Assembly: GCF_001426435.1 (NCBI RefSeq) | Contig: NZ_LMER01000015.1 | Coordinates: forward strand, 131,488 to 195,487 | Source: Angustibacter sp. Root456 | GTDB taxonomy: Bacteria; Actinomycetota; Actinomycetes; Actinomycetales; Angustibacteraceae | Length of the DNA: 64,000 nucleotides | Reading direction: 5' to 3' | In this document: positions 37,594-46,482 of the stretch, piece after piece | Layout: every line of letters begins with the position of its first letter | How positions within the stretch are numbered: position 1 is the first letter of the stretch | Position numbers and translations under genes: made by a program | The notes under the pieces: generated by a model | The model's input: the letters and a program-made list of their open reading frames with translations, nothing else | What the model was told of the DNA's origin: nothing | Database searches by the model: none

Positions 37594-38834
37594 GACTGAC
37601 CGCCCAGCAGCATCCAGGCCAGCGTGTCGACGCCGGAGGGCGGCGCGGAGGTCACGACCGTGGGGAGGTCGGACCCGGCGTCGGTCAGCCCGAAGGGTCC
37701 GAACGGCACGGACGACGCGGGGGCGCTCTGCGGCCGGGGAGCGTTCTGCGCGCCGCGCACCGACGACGCCGACCCGCGCGGCAGCGCGCAGCGCACGCTG
37801 GTGTTGACCGGCGGCAGGTGGGTGGTCTGCTGCGGGTCGGTGCGCTGGGTGCTGCCGTAGCCGCGCGTGCACGCCGGCGGGTTGTCGGTGTTGAGCTGCA
37901 GCCCGAAGTGGGCCGTGCCGTCGCCGGGCACGACGGTGTAGCCGCCCCGCACGACGTCGGGGTAGGTGATGAACATCTGGCGGATCCCCTTCGTGCGCGT
38001 CACGGTCACCTGGCCCACCGTGACGAGGTTGGTGAGCAGAGCGCCGAGGTTGGTGCGGTTCTCGCGCAGCAGCCCGTCGAGCTGCTGGCTGGCGACCACG
38101 CCGCGGTCGAGCACCGCCCGCAGGTCGGCGTCGCTGCTGCGCAGCTGCCCCGACAGGTCGGCGAGGTCGGCGGAGAACGAGCGGATGTCGCTGCCGGAGG
38201 CCTTCTGGGTCTCCAGCACGGTGTGGCCGTCCTGGATCAGCCGCGTGGTCTCGGGGAGGGCTTCGGTGGCCGACTGGGTGAGGGCGTCACCGGCGTCGAT
38301 GAGCCGCTGCAGGTCGGTGCCGCCGCCGGCGAAGGCGCGCCCCAGCTCCTCGACGGTGGTGCTGAGGTCGTTCTTGTCGACCGACCGCACGAGCCGGTCG
38401 ACATCGAGCAGCACGGTGTCGATGCGGGTGGGTGTGCGGGTGTCGGCGCGGGCGATGCGCGACCCGGCGGTGAGGTAGGGGCCACCGCCGGAGCGGGGTT
38501 GGAGGTCGACGTACTGCTCGCCCACCGCCGAGCGGTTCTCGACGACCGCCAGGGTGTCGCGGGGCACCTGGCTGCCGCGGTCGAGCCGCAGGTCGACGAG
38601 CACGCCGCCGTCGGTGAGCCGCAGCCGGTCGACCTTGCCGATCGTGACCCCGCGGTAGGTGACCTCGGCGCCGGTGAAGATGCCGCCGGAGTCGCCGAAG
38701 TCAGCGGTGACGACGTACCGGCCGCCCGCGACCTTGTCGAACAGGCCCACGTAGTTCGCCGAGAGCACGCTCACGGCCACCAGCGCGATCGCGACGAACG
38801 CCACGAGCTGCAGCTTCACGCCCCGGGTGACCAT
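37590..38834 (-). CDS. mceF: MCE family protein MceF
   Basis: 414 aa. An N-terminal membrane helix (VKLQLVAFVAIALVAVSVLSA), one MCE domain (about 35-115: RYVVTADFGDSGGIFTGAEVTYRGVTIGKVDRL), then a long helical region and a Pro/Ser-rich C-terminal tail. Six MCE proteins are thought to form one heterohexameric tunnel that carries lipid across the envelope. The order in the operon and the TRGVKLQLVAF start identify it as the F member. It overlaps mceE by one base. Confidence 0.93.
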   Translation of the reverse strand: MVTRGVKLQLVAFVAIALVAVSVLSANYVGLFDKVAGGRYVVTADFGDSGGIFTGAEVTYRGVTIGKVDRLRLTDGGVLVDLRLDRGSQVPRDTLAVVENRSAVGEQYVDLQPRSGGGPYLTAGSRIARADTRTPTRIDTVLLDVDRLVRSVDKNDLSTTVEELGRAFAGGGTDLQRLIDAGDALTQSATEALPETTRLIQDGHTVLETQKASGSDIRSFSADLADLSGQLRSSDADLRAVLDRGVVASQQLDGLLRENRTNLGALLTNLVTVGQVTVTRTKGIRQMFITYPDVVRGGYTVVPGDGTAHFGLQLNTDNPPACTRGYGSTQRTDPQQTTHLPPVNTSVRCALPRGSASSVRGAQNAPRPQSAPASSVPFGPFGLTDAGSDLPTVVTSAPPSGVDTLAWMLLGGQS

Positions 38835-40228
38835 CAGCTCACCGCCTGCGGGTCGATGCCGCCGAGCAGCAGGCCCTCGATGCCGGTGCGCTGCGCCTCA
38901 CCGAGGCACAGGACGCCGGGCAGGCAGATGCCGCCGCCGGAGCCACCGCCCGAGCCACCACCCGAGCCGCCCCCGGACGTCGGGCTCGGCGCGGGCGTGG
39001 TGACCTTCGTCCAGCCCTGGGGGCACCGGGTGCCCTTGAACGGCAGCACGAGGGCGGGCACGGCGTCGTACCGGCACTGCACGGTCTGGTCACCGGGTGC
39101 GATGGGAGCGGGGCATGAGGTGCCGGGGAACTGCACCACCTGGCCGAGGATCGTGCAGGGGATGCTCGTGACGTCCGGCAGCTGCGGCAGCGGCGGCAAC
39201 CCGGGGACGCCGGGCAGCGGACCGCTCGGACCGGTCGGGAGGTCGAGGAGCGAGCGGGCGTCGAGATCAGCGGTGATCCACAGGTTGGTGTAGTCGCCCT
39301 TCACGCCCTCGAGGGCCTTGTCGGGGAAGGGGTAGGTGAGCAGCAGCTGCAGCGACTTCGGCAGGTCGTCGCCCGCGTCGTTGAGCGCCGCGAGCACCGG
39401 CCGCAGGGCTTTGAGGTTGGCGACGGTGTCGTCCTTCGAGGCGGTGATCACGCGCGAGCCCACCGCACCCAGCCGGCTCAGCGAGGTCAGCATGGCGGTG
39501 AGCTGCTTGCGCTGGTCGGCCAGCACCTTCAGGCCGCCGGGCAGCGCGTCGAGTGCCGTCGCGATGTCGGCGCGCTGGGCGGCGAGGCGGGCCGAGAGCT
39601 GGTCGATGCTGTCGATCGCGCGGTTGATCTCGGCCTTCTGCGAGTCGAGCTCGCCGACGAACGTGTCGAGCTGGGCGAGCAGGTCGCGCACGGCCGTCTC
39701 GTTGCCGGTGAGCGCCTTGTTGAGCTCGGTCTCGATGATCTTCAGCTGCGCCACGCCGCCGCCGTTCAGCAGCAGCGACATCGCGCCGAGGACCTCCTCG
39801 ACCTCGGGGTTGCGCCCGGTGCGTGCCAACGGGATGACGTCGCCGTCCGAGAGCCGGCCGACCGGTGCGGCGTCGGTGGGCGCCTGCAGCGAGACGTACT
39901 TCTCGCCCAGCAGGCTGGTCTGCTTCAGCTCGGCGGTGGCGTTGTCGGGCAGCTTCACGGAGTCCTTCAGCCGCACCACCACCTGCGCCGTCCAGCCCTT
40001 GAGCGTGATGTCCTCGACCGAGCCCACGGTGACGTCGCCGACCTTCACGGCCGACTGCGGCACGAGGTCCATGACGTCCGCGAACTGCACGGTGACGCGG
40101 TAGATGTCGCCGTGCCCGGCCACGCCGCCGGGCAGCGCGATGTCGTAGGCACCCTGGCAGCCGGCGAGCAGCATCGCACCGACGACGGCGGCCGCGACCA
40201 GGCGCGCCCGGCGCAGCACGGCCCTCAT
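38834..40228 (-). CDS. mceE: MCE family lipoprotein MceE
   Basis: 464 aa. The signal peptide ends in lipobox LLAGC with the lipidated cysteine C24, the hallmark of MceE (LprK in mycobacteria). The MCE domain follows (IYRVTVQFADVMDLVPQSAVKVGDVTVGSVEDI), then coiled-coil helices. The C-terminus is unusual: a (GGGS)n linker before ICLPGVLCLGEAQRTGIEG. It overlaps mceD by 4 nt (ATGA). Confidence 0.93.
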   Translation of the reverse strand: MRAVLRRARLVAAAVVGAMLLAGCQGAYDIALPGGVAGHGDIYRVTVQFADVMDLVPQSAVKVGDVTVGSVEDITLKGWTAQVVVRLKDSVKLPDNATAELKQTSLLGEKYVSLQAPTDAAPVGRLSDGDVIPLARTGRNPEVEEVLGAMSLLLNGGGVAQLKIIETELNKALTGNETAVRDLLAQLDTFVGELDSQKAEINRAIDSIDQLSARLAAQRADIATALDALPGGLKVLADQRKQLTAMLTSLSRLGAVGSRVITASKDDTVANLKALRPVLAALNDAGDDLPKSLQLLLTYPFPDKALEGVKGDYTNLWITADLDARSLLDLPTGPSGPLPGVPGLPPLPQLPDVTSIPCTILGQVVQFPGTSCPAPIAPGDQTVQCRYDAVPALVLPFKGTRCPQGWTKVTTPAPSPTSGGGSGGGSGGGSGGGICLPGVLCLGEAQRTGIEGLLLGGIDPQAVS

Positions 40229-41466
40229 CGCGCACCCCCGAGGATGCCGCCGAGCGTCGGGTCGGGGCCGCGCCGGTCGACCACCACGCCGCCCCCAGCG
40301 CCGTCGGTCGTCAGCGCCGACGGCGTGCCCGACAGCAGGCCGGTGGGCAGTGACGGCGTGCCACCACCGGAGGCGGCGAGCAGCTGGCTGAGCGGCGTGA
40401 GCAGCGGGCCGAGCGACTTCTTGCAGGCGGTCACCTTGCTGACCTGCTGGTTGATCAGCCCGCAGATCAGCTCGTCGGGGTGATCCAGCTGGTTGAAGTT
40501 GTCGCGGGTATCGAGCGTGCCGGACGGCGGGTTGTAGGCGTTCTGCAGGTTCGACAGCGCGACCGGCGCGTTGTCGAGCAGCTCGGCGAGCTGGTTGCGG
40601 TCGGCCGCGACCGTGCCGGTCACCGAGGTCAGTGCCGCGACGTCCTGCTTCAGCACCGAGCGGTTGTCGGAGACGAACGTCGACACCTCGCGCAGCGCGA
40701 CCGCGAGGTTCTTCAGGGCCAGCGCCAGGTCGTCCTTCTCCCCCGAGAGCTGGTCGGCCACCGAGGCGAGGTCGGTGTTGAGCCGCCGTACCTGTGGGTC
40801 GGCGGCGGCGAGCGTGGAGGTGAAGGTCTGCAGGTTCTTCACCGTGGTGAACAGGTCCTCGCGGCTGCCCGACACCGTGCCGAGCGCGAGCGACAGCTCG
40901 TGCACGGCCTCGTTGGCCTTGTCACCCTGGCCGTCGAGGTTGTCGGCGCTCGTGGCCAGCAGGCGCGACAGCGAGCCGTCGGCGTTCGCGCCCTGCGGGC
41001 CGAGCGCCTTGCTGAGGTCGTCGAGGCTCTGGGTGACGCGGTCGAGCTCGACCGGCACGGCGGTGCGCTCGACCGGGATGTCCGCGCCGTCACGCATCGT
41101 CGGGCCGTGGGTCCAGGCCGGCAGCAGCTGCACGTACCGGTCGCTCACCAGCGACGGCGACAAGATCGCGGCCTGCGCGTCGGCCGGCACCTTCACGTCG
41201 CCCTGGACGGCGAGCACCACCTTGACCTGCTTGCCCTCTGGCTCGACGCTGCGCACGGTGCCGACCGGCACACCCAGCACGCGCACCTGCGAGCCGGGGT
41301 AGAGGCCGACGGCGCGGGTGAAGTGGGCGGTGACCAGGCGATCGGGGGTCGACGGCCAGAAGACCAGCGCCGCAGCGGCGAGCAGGCCCACCACGACGAC
41401 ACCCACGACCACGGTGCGCAGGGACCGCCCCGGGCGCGTGAGCCGGAGCTTCAGGGCCTTGGCCAT
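40225..41466 (-). CDS. mceD: MCE family protein MceD
   Basis: 413 aa from the ATG at 41466, overlapping the mceC stop (TGATG), with GGGAGG upstream. One membrane helix (VVVGVVVVGLLAAAALVFW), an MCE domain (LVTAHFTRAVGLYPGSQVRVLGVPVGTVRSVE), a long helical domain and a Gly/Pro-rich tail. Position in the operon gives the D assignment. Confidence 0.92.
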   Translation of the reverse strand: MAKALKLRLTRPGRSLRTVVVGVVVVGLLAAAALVFWPSTPDRLVTAHFTRAVGLYPGSQVRVLGVPVGTVRSVEPEGKQVKVVLAVQGDVKVPADAQAAILSPSLVSDRYVQLLPAWTHGPTMRDGADIPVERTAVPVELDRVTQSLDDLSKALGPQGANADGSLSRLLATSADNLDGQGDKANEAVHELSLALGTVSGSREDLFTTVKNLQTFTSTLAAADPQVRRLNTDLASVADQLSGEKDDLALALKNLAVALREVSTFVSDNRSVLKQDVAALTSVTGTVAADRNQLAELLDNAPVALSNLQNAYNPPSGTLDTRDNFNQLDHPDELICGLINQQVSKVTACKKSLGPLLTPLSQLLAASGGGTPSLPTGLLSGTPSALTTDGAGGGVVVDRRGPDPTLGGILGGAR

Positions 41467-42452
41467 CACTTGCCTCCCACCCCGCTCGGCACGGTGCCAC
41501 CGACCGGCACGAGGTTGGGGATGTAGGTGTCGAACCACCGGCCGTTGCCGAGGGTGTTGGCGAACACCCGGGTGAACGGCGCCATCGCCTTGATGCCGGC
41601 ATCGAGGTCGTCCTGGTGCTTCTGCAGCACGGCCAGCACCTTCTGCACCTCCTGCAGCGCCGGGCGCAGCTGGGCCCGGTTGTCGCGCACGAGCCCGGTG
41701 ATCTGCTCGGCCAGGGCCGCGGTGTTGGTGAGCAGCGTGTGGATCGCCGCCCGGCGCTTCTGCAGCTCGGCCAGCAGCAGGTCGCCGTCCTTCAGCAGGG
41801 CGTCGATCTCGCCGTTGCGCGCGGCGAGGGTGCCCGACACCGTCTTGGCGTGGGCGAGCAGCTCGGCGAGCTGCTGGTCGCGCGAGGAGATCGTGCGCGA
41901 GAGGCGCGTCAGCCCCTCGAGCGAGGCCTTCACCTCGGGCGGGCTGTCCTTGAACTCGGTGGCCAGCACCTCGAGGGAGCTCGACAGCTGCGGGACGTCG
42001 ATGCGTTCCTCAGTCTGGGTGAGCTCGCTGAACGCGTCGATGACGTCGTACGACGGCACCGTGCGGCTCGTGGGGATCACCTGGTCGGGATCGAGCTGGC
42101 CCGGGCCCTGCGGGTCGAGCGCGAGGTACTTCTGGCCGAGCAGGGTCTTGAGCTTGACCTGGGCGCCGGTGCGGGTGCCGAAGTGGGCCGGCTCGGTGAT
42201 CTTGAAGGTCACGAGCACCTGGGCGCCGTCGAGCTCGATCTTCTTGACCTTGCCGACCTTGACGCCCGCGACGAGCACGTCGTCACCGGTCTTCAGGCCA
42301 CCGGCCTCGGTGAACGCCGCCTGGTAGGTGGTGCCGCGGCCGATGATCGGCAGCTTCTGCACGTTGAAGGCGAGCAGCAGCATGGCGCCGATGAGCAGCA
42401 GGCCGATCGCCCCGATCGGCACGGGGTTGCGCTCGCGGAACGGCGTCGCCAT
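41466..42452 (-). CDS. mceC: MCE family protein MceC
   Basis: 328 aa from MATPFRERNPVPIGAIGLLLIGAMLLLAF. The MCE domain (YQAAFTEAGGLKTGDDVLVAGVKVGKVKKIEL) is followed by GQKYLALDPQGPGQL and a helical region. The start overlaps the mceB stop by one base. It lacks the Pro-rich tail found on some mycobacterial MceC proteins. Confidence 0.92.
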   Translation of the reverse strand: MATPFRERNPVPIGAIGLLLIGAMLLLAFNVQKLPIIGRGTTYQAAFTEAGGLKTGDDVLVAGVKVGKVKKIELDGAQVLVTFKITEPAHFGTRTGAQVKLKTLLGQKYLALDPQGPGQLDPDQVIPTSRTVPSYDVIDAFSELTQTEERIDVPQLSSSLEVLATEFKDSPPEVKASLEGLTRLSRTISSRDQQLAELLAHAKTVSGTLAARNGEIDALLKDGDLLLAELQKRRAAIHTLLTNTAALAEQITGLVRDNRAQLRPALQEVQKVLAVLQKHQDDLDAGIKAMAPFTRVFANTLGNGRWFDTYIPNLVPVGGTVPSGVGGK

Positions 42453-43519
42453 CAGCCCACCCCTCCGCACCGGGCCGCCTTGTTGTCGGCGAGGTTCACC
42501 GGCAGGCGGGTGTCCTTGGTGAGGCCCAGCACGCCGGTCGGCAGCACCACGGAGCCGTCGAACTTGCACAGGTAGAAGTTGAACCACGACCCGTAGGTGG
42601 CGGTGCGCGTGAGGGTGTTGACCTTGTTCGGCCAGGTGTCCATGAAGTGCTCGAAGGTCTTGGTGTTCTCGGGCTTGTTGAGCGTCGCCGACAGCGTGCG
42701 CAGGTTGGCGATGTCGGCCTTGAGCGGCGGGCGGGCTGTCGACAGCAGGCCGGCGGTGTCGGCGGCGAGCGCGTTGATGTTGGTGAGCGACTGCCCGATC
42801 GCCTCGCGGTCGGCGGACAGCCCGCTCACGAAGCGCTGCAGCTGCACGAGCAGCTGGTCGAGCTGCTGGTCGCGGGCCGACACCGTGCCGAGCACCGCGT
42901 TGAGGTTGTCGATGGTGCGGCCGATCACCTGGTCGCGGTCGGCGATGGACGACGTCAGGGACGCCGTGTGGGCCAGCAGGCTGTTGATCGTGCCGCCCTC
43001 ACCCTGCAGCACCTGGATGATCTCGCCGCTCAGCTGGTTGACGTCGTGCGGCGACAGGGCGGCGAACAGCGGCTTGAAGCCGTTGAACAGCACCGTGAGG
43101 TCGAGGGCCGGTTCGGTGCGCGACAACGGGATCGTCGCGCCGTCCTTCAGCCGGGCGTCGGACCCCGCACCCTGCACCAGCGCGACGTAGCGCTGCCCGA
43201 TCAGGTTGCGGTAGCGCACCACCACGCGCGTGCTCTCGGTGAGCGAGCGGGCGGTGTCGACGTCCAGGGTCACGAGCGCGTGGCGGCGTCCCGACAGCGA
43301 GATGCCCTTGACCCGGCCCACCTTGACGCCCGCGATGCGCACGTCGTCGCCCGCAGCCAGCCCCGTGACGTCGCTGAAGACGGCGCGGTACTCGGTGCGG
43401 CCGCCGGTGACCAGCGGCGAGATGGTGAAGGCCAGCATGGCGAAGGCGGCGATCGTGGCCGCTGCGAAGACGACGAGCTTGACCAGGCTCTTCGTGGTCA
43501 GGGCGTCCGGCCGGCTCAT
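42452..43519 (-). CDS. mceB: MCE family protein MceB
   Basis: 355 aa. A membrane helix (LVVFAAATIAAFAMLAFTI), an MCE domain (YRAVFSDVTGLAAGDDVRIAGVKVGRVKGISL), then GQRYVALVQGAG and coiled-coil helices (IADRDQVIGRTIDNLNAVL). It overlaps both mceA (4 nt) and mceC (1 nt). Confidence 0.92.
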   Translation of the reverse strand: MSRPDALTTKSLVKLVVFAAATIAAFAMLAFTISPLVTGGRTEYRAVFSDVTGLAAGDDVRIAGVKVGRVKGISLSGRRHALVTLDVDTARSLTESTRVVVRYRNLIGQRYVALVQGAGSDARLKDGATIPLSRTEPALDLTVLFNGFKPLFAALSPHDVNQLSGEIIQVLQGEGGTINSLLAHTASLTSSIADRDQVIGRTIDNLNAVLGTVSARDQQLDQLLVQLQRFVSGLSADREAIGQSLTNINALAADTAGLLSTARPPLKADIANLRTLSATLNKPENTKTFEHFMDTWPNKVNTLTRTATYGSWFNFYLCKFDGSVVLPTGVLGLTKDTRLPVNLADNKAARCGGVG

Positions 43520-44856
43520 CGGGCGCCATCACTGGAGTCGGAGGTCTGGCTCACCACGGTGCCCCGCACCATCGGGCCGAGCAGCAGGTTGCTGATGTCG
43601 GGCATCTGGCTCGGCGTGACGCCGAGCAGGGGCGCGAACAGCGCGTCGGTGACCGCCTGCTCGCCCGCGGTGCCCGCCGGCCCGCTCTGCGGGTCCACGA
43701 AGGCAGACGGGACGCCGCTGCCGGCACCACCGCCGTAGACGTCGCGGGTGCCGTCGGGGATGTAGTCGCCGGTGTAGGGGTGCGCCTGCGAGCCGGCCTT
43801 GCCGGGCAGTCCCTTGCAGTCGGGCGGCCGGTTGGCCACCCAGGCGGGCTCCTCGCCGGGCTTGTACGCGGGACGCTGCGGCACCACCTCGAGGGTGATG
43901 TGCAGCGAGTTCGCCCCGAAGGCCTGGTCGATGCGAGGGATCCAGCCCACCAGGCCCTGGGCGAAGCACGCGTAGATCGGCGAGTACCGCTCCAGCACCT
44001 GCAGCGTGGGGCGGTTGACCCGGCCGACGCGGATGATCCGGTCGGCGTTCTCGTTGAGCACGGCGGTCGCCGTCGTCGCGAAGCCGGTGGTGCCGGCGAG
44101 GAAGCCCGCGAGCGCGCTCTGCTTCTCGACGATCGTCCGGTTGGTCACCGACAGGTCGCGCGCCATGCGCAACAGGTCGGGCGCGGCGTCGGCGTACAGG
44201 GACGCCACGTCGGCCAGCGCGCTGATGTCCTGCTTCAGCACCGGCAGGTTCTTGTTGAACTCGGTGAAGTAGCGGTCGGCGAGCACGAGGTTCTGGCCGA
44301 GCCGCTCACCGCGCCCCTCGAGCGCTGTGGCCATCGCGTTCAGCGTCGTCGCGAGCTGGGCCGGCTTCACGGTGCGCAGCAGCGGCAGCAGGTCGTCGAA
44401 GACCTTCTCCAGCTCGATGGCCACCGAGGTGCGGTCCTGCCCGATGACGTCACCGGCCTTGAGCGGCTGGTGCGCCGGCTGGTCGGGGATCACCAGGTCG
44501 ACGTACCGCTCGCCGAACAGCGTCTTCGGCAGCAGGCGCGCCCTGACGTTCTCGGGGATCGCGCCGATCTGGTCGGGCTGCAGGGCCAGCTGCACCTGCG
44601 CGCCGTCGTCGACGTGCTCGATGCTGCGCACCTCGCCCACGATCAGACCGCGGACCTTGACGTCGGAGCTCTTCTGCAGCTGGTTGCCCACGTGGTCGGT
44701 CTTGAGGGTCACCAGCACGACGGGCGTGAAGCGCTGCTGGAACATCGCGATCGACAGGCCGAGCAACAGCGCGAGCACGACGAGGAACACCACGCCGTAC
44801 ACGTGCGTGGAGAAGCGCGAGAGGAACCCTCTCGGACGCCGGGCGGCCATGTGCAT
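43516..44856 (-). CDS. mceA: MCE family protein MceA
   Basis: 446 aa, first MCE gene after the permeases. A membrane helix (VYGVVFLVVLALLLGLSIAMF), an MCE domain (VVLVTLKTDHVGNQLQKSSDVKVRGLIVGEVRSI), then GERYVDLVIPDQPAHQPLKAGDVI, a helical domain and a flexible Gly/Ser/Pro tail. It starts 4 nt after the second permease. Confidence 0.93.
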   Translation of the reverse strand: MHMAARRPRGFLSRFSTHVYGVVFLVVLALLLGLSIAMFQQRFTPVVLVTLKTDHVGNQLQKSSDVKVRGLIVGEVRSIEHVDDGAQVQLALQPDQIGAIPENVRARLLPKTLFGERYVDLVIPDQPAHQPLKAGDVIGQDRTSVAIELEKVFDDLLPLLRTVKPAQLATTLNAMATALEGRGERLGQNLVLADRYFTEFNKNLPVLKQDISALADVASLYADAAPDLLRMARDLSVTNRTIVEKQSALAGFLAGTTGFATTATAVLNENADRIIRVGRVNRPTLQVLERYSPIYACFAQGLVGWIPRIDQAFGANSLHITLEVVPQRPAYKPGEEPAWVANRPPDCKGLPGKAGSQAHPYTGDYIPDGTRDVYGGGAGSGVPSAFVDPQSGPAGTAGEQAVTDALFAPLLGVTPSQMPDISNLLLGPMVRGTVVSQTSDSSDGAR

Positions 44857-44860
44857 CGCG

Positions 44861-45709
44861 CTACCCCGCGATCCGCACGGTCGTGGTGGCGCCCCAGATG
44901 GCGAGGCTGAGGAAGAAGTCGATGACGTTGATGGCGACGATCGAGGTGCGCACCGCCGTGCCCACGGCTACGCCGACGCCCGCCGGGCCGCCGCTCGCGG
45001 TGTAGCCGTAGTAGCAGTGGATGAGGATGATCACGACGGCGAACACCAGGACCTTGCCGAACGACCACAGCACGTCACCGGGCGGCAGGAACAGGTGGAA
45101 GTAGTGGTCGTAGGTGCCCTTGGACTGGCCGAAGTACTCCGTGGTGATGAACCGGGTCGCGAAGTACGACGACAGCAGGCCGACGACGTACAGCGGCATC
45201 ACCGCGACGAAGCCGGCGATCATGCGGGTGGTGACCAGGAACGGCAGGCTCGGCAGGCCCATGACCTCGAGCGCGTCGACCTCCTCGCTGATCCGCATGG
45301 CGCCGAGCTGGGCGGTGAAGCCGCAGCCCACCGTCGCGGCCAGCGCCAGGCCGGCCACCAGCGGGGCGATCTCGCGGGTGTTGAAGTAGGCGGAGATGAA
45401 GCCGGTGAAGGCGCCGGTGCCGAGCTGGTTGAGCGCCGAGTAGCCCTGCAAGCCCACCTCGGTGCCGGTGAAGAAGGCGAGGAAGGCGATGACGCCGACC
45501 GTGCCGCCGATCACCGACAGCGCGCCCGTGCCGAGGCTCACCTCGGCCAGCAGCCGGAAGATCTCCTTCTTGTAGCGGCGCAGGGTGCGGGGGGTCCACG
45601 CGAGCGAGCGGACGTAGAACCGCAGCTGACCGCCGAGGGAGTCCAGTCCGTCGACCGGCTTGCGGGCGGTGGCGGTGACGCGCTGGGAGATCGTGGTGGC
45701 CATCGTCAT
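44861..45709 (-). CDS. yrbEB: YrbE/MlaE-type permease, second
   Basis: 282 aa; integral membrane permease of the Mce ABC importer. Seen: GALSVIGGTVGVIAFLAFFTGTEVGLQGYSALNQLGTGAFTGFISAYFNTREIAPLVAGLALAATVGCGFTAQLGAMRISEEVDALEVMGL, the coupling-helix signature of the family. Start ATG at 45709 overlapping the previous stop. It pairs with the first permease and two Mkl subunits. Confidence 0.93.
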   Translation of the reverse strand: MTMATTISQRVTATARKPVDGLDSLGGQLRFYVRSLAWTPRTLRRYKKEIFRLLAEVSLGTGALSVIGGTVGVIAFLAFFTGTEVGLQGYSALNQLGTGAFTGFISAYFNTREIAPLVAGLALAATVGCGFTAQLGAMRISEEVDALEVMGLPSLPFLVTTRMIAGFVAVMPLYVVGLLSSYFATRFITTEYFGQSKGTYDHYFHLFLPPGDVLWSFGKVLVFAVVIILIHCYYGYTASGGPAGVGVAVGTAVRTSIVAINVIDFFLSLAIWGATTTVRIAG

Positions 45710-46482
45710 CACCCGAGCTTCTGCGGGACGACCTGGAAGTACACGGCGGTGAGCACGAAGTTGACGACGAACAGCAGCATGAACGTGATCACCACCGACT
45801 GGTTGACGGCGTCACCGACGCCCTTGGGGCCACCACCTGCGGTGAGCCCCTTGTACGACGCGACGATCGCGGCGAGCGCCCCGAACACCAGCGCCTTGAT
45901 CTCGCCCGAGGCGAGGTCGGCCACCTGCGCGAGGGCGGTGAACGAGGCGAGGTAGGCGCCCGGCGTCCCGCCCTGCAGGATGACGTTGAAGAAGTAGCCG
46001 CCGATCACGCCGACCACCGACACCAGGCCGTTGAGCAGCACGGCGACGAGCATCGAGGCGAGCACTCGCGGGACGACGAGGCGCTGGATCGGGCTGATGC
46101 CCAGCACCTCCATGGCGTCGATCTCCTCGCGGATCTTGCGCGAGCCGAGGTCGGCGCAGATGGCCGAGCCGCCCGCGCCCGCGATGAGCAGCGCGGTGAC
46201 GATCGGGCTGGCCTCGCGGATGATCGCGAGCACGCTCGCGGCGCCGGTGTAGCTCTGCGCGCCGAGCTGACGGGTGAGCGTGCCGAGCTGCAAGGCGATC
46301 ACGGCGCCGAACGGGATCGACACCAGGGCGGTCGGCAGGATCGTGACGCTGGCGATGAACCAGGACTGCTGGATGAACTCCTTGCCCTGGAACGGGCGGC
46401 GTGGCAGGGCGCGCAGCACGTCCAGCGCCAGCGCGAACAGGTTGCCGCTCTGACGCAGGGCGCCGACCGCCGGGTTGCTCAC
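45709..46482 (-). CDS. yrbEA: YrbE/MlaE-type permease, first
   Basis: 257 aa from a GTG overlapping the mkl stop (GTGA). Seen: FIQQSWFIASVTILPTALVSIPFGAVIALQLGTL, then the EQ-loop-like segment ICADLGSRKIREEIDAMEVLGISPIQRLVVPRVLA and five to six helices. Its adjacency to the ATPase suggests co-assembly during translation. Confidence 0.93.
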   Translation of the reverse strand: MSNPAVGALRQSGNLFALALDVLRALPRRPFQGKEFIQQSWFIASVTILPTALVSIPFGAVIALQLGTLTRQLGAQSYTGAASVLAIIREASPIVTALLIAGAGGSAICADLGSRKIREEIDAMEVLGISPIQRLVVPRVLASMLVAVLLNGLVSVVGVIGGYFFNVILQGGTPGAYLASFTALAQVADLASGEIKALVFGALAAIVASYKGLTAGGGPKGVGDAVNQSVVITFMLLFVVNFVLTAVYFQVVPQKLG